Origin: Paramicrobacterium fandaimingii
GTDB lineage: Bacteria; Actinomycetota; Actinomycetes; Actinomycetales; Microbacteriaceae
Length of the DNA: 64,000 bases
Assembly: GCF_011751745.2 (NCBI RefSeq)
Contig: NZ_CP061170.1
Location: forward strand, 310,001-374,000
Direction: 5' to 3'
How positions within the stretch are numbered: position 1 is the stretch's first letter; the number at the start of each line of letters is the position of its first letter. This document shows positions 1 to 7,891 of this stretch, piece after piece. The notes beneath the pieces were generated by a model. It saw only the letters and a list, made by a program, of their open reading frames with translations, had not been told where the DNA came from and did not search any database. Made by a program: the position numbers and the translations under genes.

Positions 1-73
1 CGCCCACGGCAGTGAACCCGCCGAAGGTCTTTGTGAGGCCGGCAAACTCGATGGTCACTTCGGCATCGCTCAC
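1..73 (-). CDS. ABC transporter ATP-binding protein, N-terminal fragment
   Basis: The first 24 codons of a minus-strand gene run off the left edge of the window. A GTG start at 73-71 gives MSDAEVTIEFAGLTKTFGGF, the opening beta strand and A-loop region (aromatic F in KTFGGF) of an ABC-type ATPase. The Walker A motif lies outside the window, so substrate and transporter class cannot be told. No Shine-Dalgarno-like sequence is obvious ahead of the GTG. The family assignment rests on a short stretch and is moderately secure. Confidence 0.6.
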   Translation of the reverse strand, partial: MSDAEVTIEFAGLTKTFGGFTAVG

Positions 74-260
74 GCGTTCTCCTTTTCGCTGGACTGCCTT
101 CAGTGTGGCGGATGCTGTACGAGCGCGCATCCTCCGAAGGGCGGAGATTATCGCGCGATGTCGGCGCGAACCGGCATCCGAATTCCCTGATCCCTCGCTG
201 TGAAACCTTGCTGTCTCGATGTCGCAGTCGTACGGTCGAACCACACGAGAGGAGTGGATG

Positions 261-524
261 ATGAGCGACCCAGACTTCACCCCCAACTTTGACGATGAGC
301 CCGCGCTCACTGACGTCGACGCGAATGAGGCAGATGTCATCGAACAAAATCGAGTCGATCTCAGTCAGACGCCCGAAGATGTCGACGACGGCGGAACGCA
401 GCGCGGCTACGGCGACGATGCAGCCACGGAGTTCGACGACGCGAACGACTATGAGTCGGGGAGCGACGCAGATTTCGCCCCGAATGATGGCGAAGACCTG
501 ACCGAGAGCGACGACGACGAGTGA
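261..524 (+). CDS. Small highly acidic protein of unknown function
   Basis: An 87-residue protein without a recognised domain. By my count 32 residues are Asp or Glu (23 D, 9 E), against two Arg and no Lys or Cys, so it is strongly acidic and probably disordered; I see no signal peptide or membrane segment. Two adjacent ATGs are possible (258 and 261). I chose 261 because AGGAG at 250-254 is then 6 bases away rather than 3. Its last 76 bases overlap the 3' end of trhO on the other strand. Function unknown. Confidence 0.6.
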   Translation: MSDPDFTPNFDDEPALTDVDANEADVIEQNRVDLSQTPEDVDDGGTQRGYGDDAATEFDDANDYESGSDADFAPNDGEDLTESDDDE

Positions 525-1417
525 AGCGCGTGCACCTCGCACAGGGGGTTTGATGCCGCGTGATCGCGGCACACGACAAGCTGCGTTCTGCACGAAGCAT
601 CCGCGCAATTCTGCATGCTGCTCGTTGACGTTCCGCACACGGCGCACGTGCCGATGACGGCAGCATGGTCTGAGAACTCGAGCTTCATGCGCTTGTCAAA
701 GACGTAGAGGGAGCCCTCCCACAGCCCGTCGTCGCCGAACTGCTCGCCGTAGCGAACGATGCCGCCGTCGAGCTGGTAGACCTCGTCGAACCCGCGGGAG
801 CGCATGAGGCTTGAGAGCACTTCGCAGCGAATGCCGCCCGTGCAATACGTGACGACGGGCTTGCCCTTGAGATGGTCGTACGCCCCGGAGTCGAGAACGT
901 CGACGAACTCACGCGTGTTGTCGACGTTGGGAATCACAGCGTCCTTGAACCGCCCGATCTCCGCCTCGAATGCATTGCGTCCGTCAAAGAACACAACGTC
1001 GTCGCCGCGCTCGGCGACGAGTTTGTTCACCTGCTCGGGGCTCAGATGCGAGCCGCCGCCGACAACGCCCGATTCGTTCACCTCGAGTTCGTCTGGCGCA
1101 CCGAACGAGACGATCTCGTCGCGCACTCTGACGCTGAGCTTGGGGAAGTCGAGGCTTGCGCCCGTGTCGTCGAGAGAGGTGCCCTCCGACCACTTGGCGT
1201 CCATTGTCGCGAATGCTGGGTACTCACGTGTCTTGCGCAGGTACCGCTTGACGTTGTTCAGCTCGCCGCCGACGGTTCCGTTGATGCCGTCTTTCGAAAC
1301 GAGGATGCGCCCGCGCAGGTTCAGCGACTCGCAGAGGTCTCGTTGCCACAGCCGGATCGCGTCGGGATCGGCGAGTGGGGTGAAGACGTAATAGAGCAGG
1401 ATCTTCGGAATGGCCAC
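449..1417 (-). CDS. trhO: tRNA uridine(34) hydroxylase TrhO (rhodanese family, UPF0176)
   Basis: A 322-residue protein of the YceA/TrhO family, which hydroxylates uridine 34 of certain tRNAs as the first step toward 5-carboxymethoxy/methoxyuridine. The N-terminal acylphosphatase-like domain (about 1-95) is followed by a rhodanese domain (about 125-225) carrying the active-site loop CTGGIRCE at 192-199. A Cys-rich C-terminal region (CAVCG, NCADASC, CRDH, LCEVH) looks metal-binding and is typical of the family. The last 30 or so residues are Ser-rich, unlike the rest, and are the part that overlaps the convergent acidic-protein gene. The family call is firm. Confidence 0.93.
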   Translation of the reverse strand: MAIPKILLYYVFTPLADPDAIRLWQRDLCESLNLRGRILVSKDGINGTVGGELNNVKRYLRKTREYPAFATMDAKWSEGTSLDDTGASLDFPKLSVRVRDEIVSFGAPDELEVNESGVVGGGSHLSPEQVNKLVAERGDDVVFFDGRNAFEAEIGRFKDAVIPNVDNTREFVDVLDSGAYDHLKGKPVVTYCTGGIRCEVLSSLMRSRGFDEVYQLDGGIVRYGEQFGDDGLWEGSLYVFDKRMKLEFSDHAAVIGTCAVCGTSTSSMQNCADASCRTQLVVCRDHAASNPLCEVHALHSSSSLSVRSSPSFGAKSASLPDS

Positions 1418-1439
1418 TGCTTGATTTTACGGTGTGTGG

Positions 1440-1580
1440 TCAGATCCCCACAGTCACGAGCCACACAGCGGCCGCACCGCACGTGAGCGCGATCACCCCC
1501 GTCAGCGTTGCGATGATGACCAGGGGCCTTGATGCCTTCGTGTTTTCGTTCACGATCTCAGTCCATCGTGTCGGCAGCAT
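1440..1580 (-). CDS. Possible small single-pass membrane protein
   Basis: A 46-codon reading frame directly downstream of the DUF1772 gene (28-base gap) and on the same strand. It has a polar N-terminus (MLPTRWTEIVNENTKASR) and then one continuous hydrophobic stretch of about 27 residues to the C-terminus, as expected for a tail-anchored micro-membrane protein. There is no clear ribosome-binding site. A GTG two codons upstream (1586) is an alternative start. No family recognised; the case is hydropathy and position only. Confidence 0.4.
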   Translation of the reverse strand: MLPTRWTEIVNENTKASRPLVIIATLTGVIALTCGAAAVWLVTVGI

Positions 1581-1608
1581 CCGCACATCACGCCAAAGGA
1601 TGATTCGA

Positions 1609-2067
1609 CTAGGCCGTGGGTATGAGAGCCGCCGCAATCAGCAACACGAAGCCGGCAATCACGATCACGACGCGCAGGTAATGCCAGCGGTCCCATTTGC
1701 CTACCTGCTCGCGCCAATCCTCGGGGTGATCGCCGTGTGACCAGCGGCCGACGCGGTTGTTGATCGGCACGAGCACCGTGACGGCGAGAACGATCGTCGA
1801 CGCGAAGAGAACGGTTGCGATCGCGGCGAGGGTTCCGGATGCGCTCGCCCACAGCAGCGCGGTGGAGACACCGCCGGTGAGCACGGTGGCGATGTACCAG
1901 AACGGCATGATTCTGCCGAGCACCCTCGCCGCGTCGGCGCGTGCCGACAGGCCGCCAACTCCCGGAAGCCTGTCGAGGATGGGGTTGATGAAGACGGCGA
2001 CGCAGAATTCGATGCCGACGAGACTTCCTGACAGAACGATCGCGGCGCCGAGAGCGTAATCCGACAT
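1609..2067 (-). CDS. DUF1772 family membrane protein
   Basis: A 152-residue integral membrane protein with four predicted helices (about 5-28, 55-75, 80-100 and the C-terminal 25 residues). The cytosolic loop carries VPINNRVGRW followed by WRWDRWHYLR-like residues (KWDRWHYLR), the hallmark of DUF1772, a family that includes anthrone oxygenase-like proteins of uncertain function. I start at 2067 because GGAG lies 8 bases upstream; an in-frame ATG at 2082 would sit inside the operator. It is divergent from the TetR gene at 2136, with two operator palindromes between them, so it is probably that TetR's target. Confidence 0.85.
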   Translation of the reverse strand: MSDYALGAAIVLSGSLVGIEFCVAVFINPILDRLPGVGGLSARADAARVLGRIMPFWYIATVLTGGVSTALLWASASGTLAAIATVLFASTIVLAVTVLVPINNRVGRWSHGDHPEDWREQVGKWDRWHYLRVVIVIAGFVLLIAAALIPTA

Positions 2068-2081
2068 GAGAACTCCAATCA

Positions 2082-2127
2082 TCTAGCACTGCTAGAAATC
2101 AATACGCCACACTCTAGCACTGCTAGA
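2082..2127. promoter_or_regulatory. Tandem TetR operator between DUF1772 and tetR genes
   Basis: The perfect palindrome TCTAGCACTGCTAGA occurs twice, at 2082-2096 and 2113-2127. Each copy has 7-base arms around a single central C. The centres are 31 bp apart, about three helical turns, so two dimers would sit on the same face. The sites fill the gap between divergent genes and reach to 8 bases from the tetR GTG start. Inferred to be bound by the product of the 2136 gene. Confidence 0.85.
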
Positions 2128-2135
2128 ATTCTCGT

Positions 2136-2696
2136 GTGAAGAGCACAGACCGCGCAGCGCGCCCGGCGCCGGGCGAACGCGAGCGTGTGATTGTCGACCG
2201 CGCCCGAACCATCGCCGAAGACGAAGGTTGGAGCGCTGTCACGGTGCGGCGGCTTGCCGCCGCGATCGGCTACAGCCAACCCGTTCTCTACCAGCACTTT
2301 CCCGAGGGGCGCAGCGCGATCGTCGCGGCGGTGTCCCGCACCGGGTTCGCCGACCTCCGCGATGCACTCGGTGCGCAGTCTGGGCGCTCGGGGCTGGAAG
2401 CGCTGGTCACCGCGGCTCGCACCTACGTCGAGTTCGCCTGCGAGCATCCGGCGCTGTACGAGGCAATGTTCGAGATGCGTTCGCACACGACATTCGCGAG
2501 TGACGAGACTCCGCACGAGCTCCAGTTCGCCTTCAACGCGCTCGCGGAGCTTCTGCGCGACAGCAGCGACGCCCGCGTGCGCACCGAGTTGTTCTGGAGT
2601 GCGCTGCACGGCATCGCGACGCTCGAGCGCGACGGCCGCCTGCCGGTCGGGCAGCGTGAGGAACGAATTGCCGAGTTGGCGAAACTCTTTCGCTGA
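2136..2696 (+). CDS. TetR/AcrR family transcriptional regulator
   Basis: A 186-residue repressor with an N-terminal TetR helix-turn-helix (about 15-62; recognition helix region VRRLAAAIGYSQPVLYQHF) and a C-terminal ligand domain of the WHG type (AARTYVEFACEHPALYEAMF, LFWSALHGIATLERDGRL). Translation starts at GTG 2136, only 8 bases after the second operator palindrome and with no Shine-Dalgarno sequence, so the mRNA is probably leaderless. It likely represses itself and the divergent DUF1772 gene. The inducer is unknown. Confidence 0.9.
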   Translation: MKSTDRAARPAPGERERVIVDRARTIAEDEGWSAVTVRRLAAAIGYSQPVLYQHFPEGRSAIVAAVSRTGFADLRDALGAQSGRSGLEALVTAARTYVEFACEHPALYEAMFEMRSHTTFASDETPHELQFAFNALAELLRDSSDARVRTELFWSALHGIATLERDGRLPVGQREERIAELAKLFR

Positions 2697-2740
2697 GGCA
2701 CGTCGTTAGGCTGGGGGTGTCCGACAGAACGGAGAGGTTC

Positions 2741-3277
2741 ATGTTTGATTACGATCCCTACGCGCAGCTAGACGAGGTGCCCGAGTTCACCGTCGAAAGC
2801 GACGATCTCGACCCCGATCTTCCGCTGAAGGCGCCCCAATACGCCTCGGATGCCGGTGGCTCCGACACGTCGCCGCACCTCTCGTGGTCTGAGTTTCCGC
2901 CCGAGACGAAGAGCTTCGCGGTCACGGCATTCGACCCGGATGCCCCGACAGGCTCCGGCTTCTGGCACTGGGCGGTGTTCAACATTCCGGCCGATGTGAC
3001 GTCCCTGCCTTCTGGGGCAGGTTCGCCTGATTCGAGGATGCTGCCCGCGGGCGCCGTCACGCTGCCGAACGAACTGCGTGAACCGTCGTTCACGGGGGCG
3101 GCACCACCCGAGGGCACTGACGTGCACCGCTATTACTTCGTCGTGCACGCTGTCGACGTGCCGTCGCTCGACATCGACGCGCAGTCAACCCCGGCGGTGC
3201 TCGGCTTCAACCTGCACTTCCATACGCTTGCACGCGGCATCCTCAAGGGCGTGGGCGAGTTCGGAGGCGCTGCGTAA
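2741..3277 (+). CDS. YbhB/YbcL family Raf-kinase-inhibitor-like protein
   Basis: A 178-residue member of the bacterial phosphatidylethanolamine-binding-protein-like family. Family landmarks are PHLSW (about 49-53), FDPDAPTGSGFWHWAVFNIP (about 69-88), and the C-terminal HRYYFVVHAVDV segment that helps form the anion-binding pocket. The biochemical role of bacterial members is not settled. The start at 2741 is supported by GGAGAG at 2731-2736. It stands alone between the upstream TetR and a palindromic element that could end its transcript. Confidence 0.9.
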   Translation: MFDYDPYAQLDEVPEFTVESDDLDPDLPLKAPQYASDAGGSDTSPHLSWSEFPPETKSFAVTAFDPDAPTGSGFWHWAVFNIPADVTSLPSGAGSPDSRMLPAGAVTLPNELREPSFTGAAPPEGTDVHRYYFVVHAVDVPSLDIDAQSTPAVLGFNLHFHTLARGILKGVGEFGGAA

Positions 3278-3293
3278 CCCTGACGCCGGCTTT

Positions 3294-3353
3294 GTGCAGA
3301 GCTGCGGACATTGTGCATCCGTGTGCGGCAGCACAATGTCCGCAGGTATGCAC
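3294..3353. repeat. Palindromic intergenic element, copy 1
   Basis: Perfect 14-base arms TGCGGACATTGTGC (3303-3316) and GCACAATGTCCGCA (3331-3344) enclose a 14-base loop containing CGTGTGCGGC. Outer arms GTGCA (3294-3298) and TGCAC (3349-3353) extend the hairpin with a 4-base internal loop. The same element recurs at 12547-12606. It sits between the convergent ends of the YbhB-like gene and fhs, so it may act as a bidirectional terminator, but there is no T tract. The 3354-3542 stretch beyond it holds no gene I can support. Confidence 0.85.
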
Positions 3354-3542
3354 GTCGGTGCGCCTGCCCCGTGTCGGGCAGACTGTCGACAGGGGCAACC
3401 AGTTTGAGCGGAGGGCAGCTGGGGTGGCCTCGCGAGCTCGGCGGGTTTCGCGAAACTCGTGCAGACGCCGGGCATCGAGACGCTGCCGCTGCGCCCAGAG
3501 GCCGATCTCTCGGGGGACGACGGCGACGCCCATCGCCCCGGA

Positions 3543-5240
3543 TTAGAACAGGCCGACGGTCTCGCCGTCGTCGTTGATGTCGATGTGCGCGGCTGCCGGG
3601 TCCGACCCGAGTCCGGGCATCGTCTGCATCTGCCCGCAGATGGGATAGATGAAGCCGGCGCCGACCGAGGCGCGTACCTCCCGGACCGGCAGCGTCCATC
3701 CGCCGGGCGCGCCACGCAGAGTCGGGTCGGCGGACAGCGACAGGTGAGTCTTCGCCATGCAGATCGGCAGGTTGCCCCACCCATTGCGCTCGTACTGATC
3801 CAGGGATCGAGACGCTGCGGGTGAGTACTCAACGCCGTCGGCGCCGTAGATCTGCGTGGCGATGGTCTCGATCTTCTCTCGCAGACCCGCGTCGATCGGG
3901 TAGAGATACCGGAACTCGTTCGGCTCCTCTGCCGCTTCGGCGACCGCTTCGGCGAGCTCGACGGCACCGGCGCCGCCGGTGAAGAAGTGCGTAGACACGG
4001 CGCATCGCACACCGGCTTCGGCCGCCACCTGCTTGATCGCCTCATGCTCAGACGGGTAGTCGTCGCTGAAGGCATTGATCGCGACAACCGGAGTGACTCC
4101 GTGCCGGCGAATATTGGAGATCTGCTTGCGCAGGTTGTCGGCGCCGGCGAGAACATCCTCCGGGTTCTCGGCCAGCATCTCGCGGGGCAGCGGCCTCCCG
4201 GCGACAACGGTGTGCCGACCGGAGTGGAGCTTCAGCGCTCGGACTGTGGCAACAACGACCGCGACGTCAGGGGTGAGTCCGGAGACCCGGCACTTGATGT
4301 TGAAGAAGCGTTCGGCGCCCATGTCCGCACCGAACCCGGCCTCGGTGACGAGGTAGTCGCCGGAATGGATTCCGATCAGATCGGCGACAACGGAGGAATT
4401 GCCGGTTGCGATGTTGCCGAACGGACCCGTGTGGACGAGTGCGGGGGTGTTCTCGATCGTCTGCAGAAGGTTTGGTTTCAGGGCGTCACGCAGAAGCACG
4501 GTCATCGCTCCGGCGCCGTGAATGTGCTCAGCGGTCACCGGTTCGCCGGAGCCCCGCGTATAGCCGATCACGATCCTGCCGAGACGCTCGCGCAAGTCGC
4601 GCAACGAGGTGGCCATGGCCAGCGTCGCCATCAGCTCAGACGCCGCGGTGATGTCGAAACCTGTCTGCCGGGGCTGGCCGTTCGTGCGCGGTCCGAGTCC
4701 GGTGACGATGTCGCGCAGGGCGCGATCGTTGATGTCCACAACGCGCCGCCAGGTCACCGCATCCGGGTCGATGTCGAGCGGGTTCTCACGGAACAGCTCG
4801 TTGTCGATCATCGCGGCGAGCTGATTGTGCGCGGCTGTTACCGCATGCAGATCCCCGGTGAGGTGAACATTCAGCCGTTCCATCGGGACCACCTGACTGT
4901 AACCCCCACCTGCTGCACCGCCCTTGATTCCCAACGTGGGTCCCATCGAGGCCTGGCGGACCGAGATCGTGGCAGGGCGGCCGATGCGGGTAAGCCCCTG
5001 CCCGAGTCCGACCGTGGTTGTCGTCTTTCCCTCGCCCAATGGTGTCGGCGTAACCGCACTGACGACGACGTACTTCGCCGCGGGGCGGCGCGACAGCTCC
5101 TCGATCGCTGCGAGGTCGATCTTTGCGACACCGCGACCGTAATGTTCGATCAGATGAGGGCCAAGACCCATTCCGGCGGCGATGTCTTCAATCGGCTTCA
5201 GTTCTGCCTCGCGTGCGATCTGCAGGTTTCCCGGTGTCAT
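3543..5240 (-). CDS. fhs: Formate-tetrahydrofolate ligase
   Basis: A 565-residue ATP-dependent formyl-THF synthetase interconverting formate, THF and ATP with 10-formyl-THF. The P-loop TPLGEGKTT is at residues 66-74, and family landmarks such as RQASMGPTLGIKGGAAGGGY and EAGFGADMG follow. Its ATG lies one base after the stop of the DmdA/GcvT-like gene, so the two are translationally coupled. In this setting it probably runs in the catabolic direction, releasing formate and ATP from methyl-derived one-carbon units, though it can also supply formyl-THF for purines. Full length; the family call is secure. Confidence 0.96.
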   Translation of the reverse strand: MTPGNLQIAREAELKPIEDIAAGMGLGPHLIEHYGRGVAKIDLAAIEELSRRPAAKYVVVSAVTPTPLGEGKTTTTVGLGQGLTRIGRPATISVRQASMGPTLGIKGGAAGGGYSQVVPMERLNVHLTGDLHAVTAAHNQLAAMIDNELFRENPLDIDPDAVTWRRVVDINDRALRDIVTGLGPRTNGQPRQTGFDITAASELMATLAMATSLRDLRERLGRIVIGYTRGSGEPVTAEHIHGAGAMTVLLRDALKPNLLQTIENTPALVHTGPFGNIATGNSSVVADLIGIHSGDYLVTEAGFGADMGAERFFNIKCRVSGLTPDVAVVVATVRALKLHSGRHTVVAGRPLPREMLAENPEDVLAGADNLRKQISNIRRHGVTPVVAINAFSDDYPSEHEAIKQVAAEAGVRCAVSTHFFTGGAGAVELAEAVAEAAEEPNEFRYLYPIDAGLREKIETIATQIYGADGVEYSPAASRSLDQYERNGWGNLPICMAKTHLSLSADPTLRGAPGGWTLPVREVRASVGAGFIYPICGQMQTMPGLGSDPAAAHIDINDDGETVGLF

Positions 5241-5241
5241 G

Positions 5242-6471
5242 TCAGACTAATCCGTGCGCGGATGCCTCGGTCGGCGCGCCTGCCTCGGCGAGTGTATAGA
5301 CGTTCTGCTTCGGACGCTCCTTTGTCGGATCGATGAATGGCTTGGGCACGACGACGGCATCCGCCACCTCGTTCCCCGTGTCGACCTGGACGTGTGTACC
5401 GAGTTCGGTAAGTTCAATCGGGAGCATTGCATAACCGATGTTCTTCTCGAGCCGCGGCGAGTAGCAGGCGGAGGTGACCTCCCCGACTTGCTGGCCGTCG
5501 TGGCGGACGCTGAATACGTCGATCATCGAACCATCGTTGAAGCTGCCGAGCGGCGCGCCGCCGATCTCGACGCCAGCCAGCTTGCGCGTGGGGCCCTCAG
5601 CGCGGATCCGAGTCAGTGCCTCCTTGCCGATGAAATCGCCTTCCTTGTCCAAGCTGACCATCCAGTCGTACCCCATGCCGACCTCGAATGGATTCGTATC
5701 GAAGGTGATGTCGGCGCCATGGGCGAGGATGCCGCCTTCGATCCGGCGGATGTGACACGGCCCGATGACCTGGAGTCCATGCGGCTGTCCCGCCTGCCAG
5801 ATCAGGTCCCATGCCCGTTCTGCGTTGAGGCTCGCGTCGCGAACATATATCTCATACCCGACCTCGGCCGTGTAGCCGGTGCGGGAGACGATCACGTCGA
5901 TGCCATCGAGGGAGAACTCGTGCAGGTAGTAGTACCCGATGTCGAGCACGGCGTCGCCGAAGAGCTCTCGCATCACGTCGGCTGAACGCGGCCCCTGCAC
6001 CTGAACCGGCGCGACGTCCGCTTCGCGGATCTGCACGTCGTATCCGGAACGATAGGCCACGCCGCGGGCCCAGAGCACGATGTCGCTGTCGGCCAGAGAG
6101 AGCCAGAAGTGATTCTCGCCCAATCGCAGAAGAACCGGGTCATTCAGGATGCCGCCGGATTCGTCGGTGAGGAATACATACTTGCACTGGCCAACCTTGC
6201 AGGTTGAGAGGTCCCTTGTGATCAGCAGATTCGTGAACTCAAAAGCATCCGGGCCGGTGATTTCCACCTGCCGCTCGACACCGACGTCCCACAGGGTGAC
6301 GCCGTTCAGGAGCGCCCAGTATTCAGCGACCGGGTCGCCGTAATGACGCGGATGGTAGGTGCGATTGTAAACGCTGTACATCGCGACCCCGTGACGCCGT
6401 GAGGCGTAAAAGAACGGAGATTTCCGAATGCGCGGGTAAAGGAGCATTTGTGGGTTGGTGTTCACAGACAT
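5242..6471 (-). CDS. DmdA/GcvT-like THF-dependent demethylase
   Basis: A 409-residue GcvT-fold aminomethyltransferase relative (folate-binding domain about 35-300, C-terminal barrel about 310-400). Its sequence resembles DMSP demethylase DmdA more than glycine-cleavage T protein: LWDVGVERQVEITG (about 56-69), TRDLSTCKVGQCKY, NDPVLLRLGENHFWLSLADSD and NPFEVGMGYDW are DmdA-type features. Such enzymes move a methyl group from an S-, O- or N-methyl donor to THF. The donor cannot be told from sequence; DMSP itself, a methoxy-aromatic or a betaine are options. It is first in an operon with fhs and is divergent from an IclR regulator. Confidence 0.8.
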   Translation of the reverse strand: MSVNTNPQMLLYPRIRKSPFFYASRRHGVAMYSVYNRTYHPRHYGDPVAEYWALLNGVTLWDVGVERQVEITGPDAFEFTNLLITRDLSTCKVGQCKYVFLTDESGGILNDPVLLRLGENHFWLSLADSDIVLWARGVAYRSGYDVQIREADVAPVQVQGPRSADVMRELFGDAVLDIGYYYLHEFSLDGIDVIVSRTGYTAEVGYEIYVRDASLNAERAWDLIWQAGQPHGLQVIGPCHIRRIEGGILAHGADITFDTNPFEVGMGYDWMVSLDKEGDFIGKEALTRIRAEGPTRKLAGVEIGGAPLGSFNDGSMIDVFSVRHDGQQVGEVTSACYSPRLEKNIGYAMLPIELTELGTHVQVDTGNEVADAVVVPKPFIDPTKERPKQNVYTLAEAGAPTEASAHGLV

Positions 6472-6541
6472 CTTTGCCTCCGAATTAAGCCACGGCCACC
6501 AAGTGGCCTGCGTACTCCAGTGTCGCCCCTGGTCATCGCAT

Positions 6542-6558
6542 TACGCAATACTTGCGTA
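6542..6558. promoter_or_regulatory. Probable IclR operator
   Basis: TACGCAA, a 3-base spacer and TTGCGTA form a perfect 7-base inverted repeat in the 138-base gap between the divergent demethylase and iclR genes. A further GCGCAA half-site follows at 6561-6566. IclR proteins commonly bind such pseudo-palindromes in their own divergent promoter; binding by the adjacent IclR is inferred. Confidence 0.7.
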
Positions 6559-6609
6559 TAGCGCAACAGACAGATCGTCACGGCTGGCAGAGAGAGCGAG
6601 GCCCGAGGG

Positions 6610-7386
6610 ATGCGAGATACGGGCTCGGTGCAGTCGGTTGACCGTGCGATTCAGATCTTGGAGATGCTGGCGCGCGATGGTGAGGCTGGAGTTGCCGAGG
6701 TCGCGCGCGAGCTCGGTGTGCATAATTCCACGGCGTCCCGGCTGATCACCGCGTTGTCGGGACACGAGCTCGTCGAGAGGCTGGCCGACACCCGGCGCGT
6801 CCGGCTCGGCGTCGGCTTGCTCCGTCTTGCCGGGGCGACGGCGTTCCGCCTCGATGTCACCACGCAGGCGCAGCCGGTATGCGACACCCTCTCTGACGAA
6901 CTTGGCGAGACCGTGAACGTCGCCGTGCTCACAGGGGACGAAGCCATCAATGTCTGCCAGGCGCAGGGGACGAGCGCAGTGGCTACACAAAACTGGGTGG
7001 GCCAGCGCACCGTGCTGCACGCGACATCCAGCGGGAAGGTCCTGCTCGCGTACCTCGACGATGACGAGCGTGAGACCCGACTCGCGTTTCCGCTGGATCG
7101 CTTCACGGAACGCACCCTCACCTCGGTGACCGATTTGCTCGGGGAATTGGTGACGGTGCGGGAGAACGGGTGGGCGTGCGCCATCGAGGAGTTGGAAACC
7201 GGGCTGAATGCCGTCGCTGCTCCGATCAGAAGCCACGACGGTTCTGTGATCGCCGCGATCAGCGTTGCCGGTCCGACGTATCGGCTCAGCCCAGACCGCC
7301 TGCCCGACGTCGCCGTCGCCGTGGTGCGCGCGGCGGAGTCCATCTCTCGTCGGATGGGGTACCGAGGACCTGCCGACGAACTGTGA
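6610..7386 (+). CDS. IclR family transcriptional regulator
   Basis: A 258-residue regulator with the usual two parts: a winged HTH at about 8-65 (VQSVDRAIQILEMLARDG, then ELGVHNSTASRLITAL) and a C-terminal effector-binding IclR domain at about 80-250 (GETVNVAVLTGDEAINVCQ, LHATSSGKVLLAYL, GWACAIEELETGLNAVAAPI). It is divergent from the DmdA-like/fhs operon with an operator palindrome in between, so it most likely controls that operon in response to the methylated substrate or a product. It ends 33 bases from the convergent cyclodeaminase-like gene. Confidence 0.92.
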   Translation: MRDTGSVQSVDRAIQILEMLARDGEAGVAEVARELGVHNSTASRLITALSGHELVERLADTRRVRLGVGLLRLAGATAFRLDVTTQAQPVCDTLSDELGETVNVAVLTGDEAINVCQAQGTSAVATQNWVGQRTVLHATSSGKVLLAYLDDDERETRLAFPLDRFTERTLTSVTDLLGELVTVRENGWACAIEELETGLNAVAAPIRSHDGSVIAAISVAGPTYRLSPDRLPDVAVAVVRAAESISRRMGYRGPADEL

Positions 7387-7419
7387 GCACAGCTCCGCCG
7401 TGGTGCTGGCCGGGGCTTT

Positions 7420-7890
7420 TCATGCGTTCTCGCGTGAACCGGTCTCGCCAGCATTGCTCCGAAGGATGCCGTCGATCATCGCTCCGGCGGCGGAAGCCAG
7501 GCTCTCGGCCGCAGCAGCGTCGGCGTGAAGTCGCGGGTTGCCGTGTGCAGCGAGCGTGCCGGCCAGGCTCCCGAGGGCGCTGGCCACCGCGGCGATCTTC
7601 CGCGGCGTCGCGCTCGGGTCCGCGGGGGCATCCGCGGCCGAGCTGAGCATCGCGCGAACCCCGCGGGCGTCTTCGTCGGCCAGCGCCAGCGCCCGCTCCC
7701 TCAGGGCGTCCGCCGTGTCCGCGTGTTCTCCGGCGTCATCGAGCTGCCGACCGGAGAGCCGGGCGCACTTCGCGGCCAGTGCCGCACCCAGCGCGGCGGC
7801 GAGGGCCGCGGCGGACCCGCCGGAGGGACCAGGGTCTCCGGAGGCCATCTGCGTCAGCAGCATCCGAATTGAATCGTCCATGTCTCTCAC
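7420..7890 (-). CDS. Cyclodeaminase/cyclohydrolase family protein (FchA-like), short
   Basis: A 156-residue protein with the start of the formiminotransferase-cyclodeaminase fold: PGPSGGSAAALAAALGAALA (about 20-39) matches the family's Gly/Ala-rich opening. Relatives are formimino-THF cyclodeaminases or, in clostridia (FchA), methenyl-THF cyclohydrolases. It is roughly 50 residues shorter than typical members, so activity is uncertain. The GTG start (7890) lies one base after the stop of the large flavoprotein gene; ATG 7881 is an alternative. Context suggests it opens methenyl-THF made from demethylation, feeding fhs. Confidence 0.75.
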   Translation of the reverse strand: MRDMDDSIRMLLTQMASGDPGPSGGSAAALAAALGAALAAKCARLSGRQLDDAGEHADTADALRERALALADEDARGVRAMLSSAADAPADPSATPRKIAAVASALGSLAGTLAAHGNPRLHADAAAAESLASAAGAMIDGILRSNAGETGSRENA

Positions 7891-7891
7891 G

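Noticed and set aside
3243..3533. A minus-strand frame just after fhs, with MGVAVVPREIGLWAQRQRLDA at its start
   Set aside because: The first part looks somewhat protein-like and could be a gene remnant, but the frame runs through the palindromic element and into the YbhB-like gene; no ribosome-binding site or family match.
3987..5336. A 449-codon plus-strand open frame opposite fhs
   Set aside because: Shadow of a high-GC gene; the fhs frame has full family sequence and motifs, the opposite frame has none.
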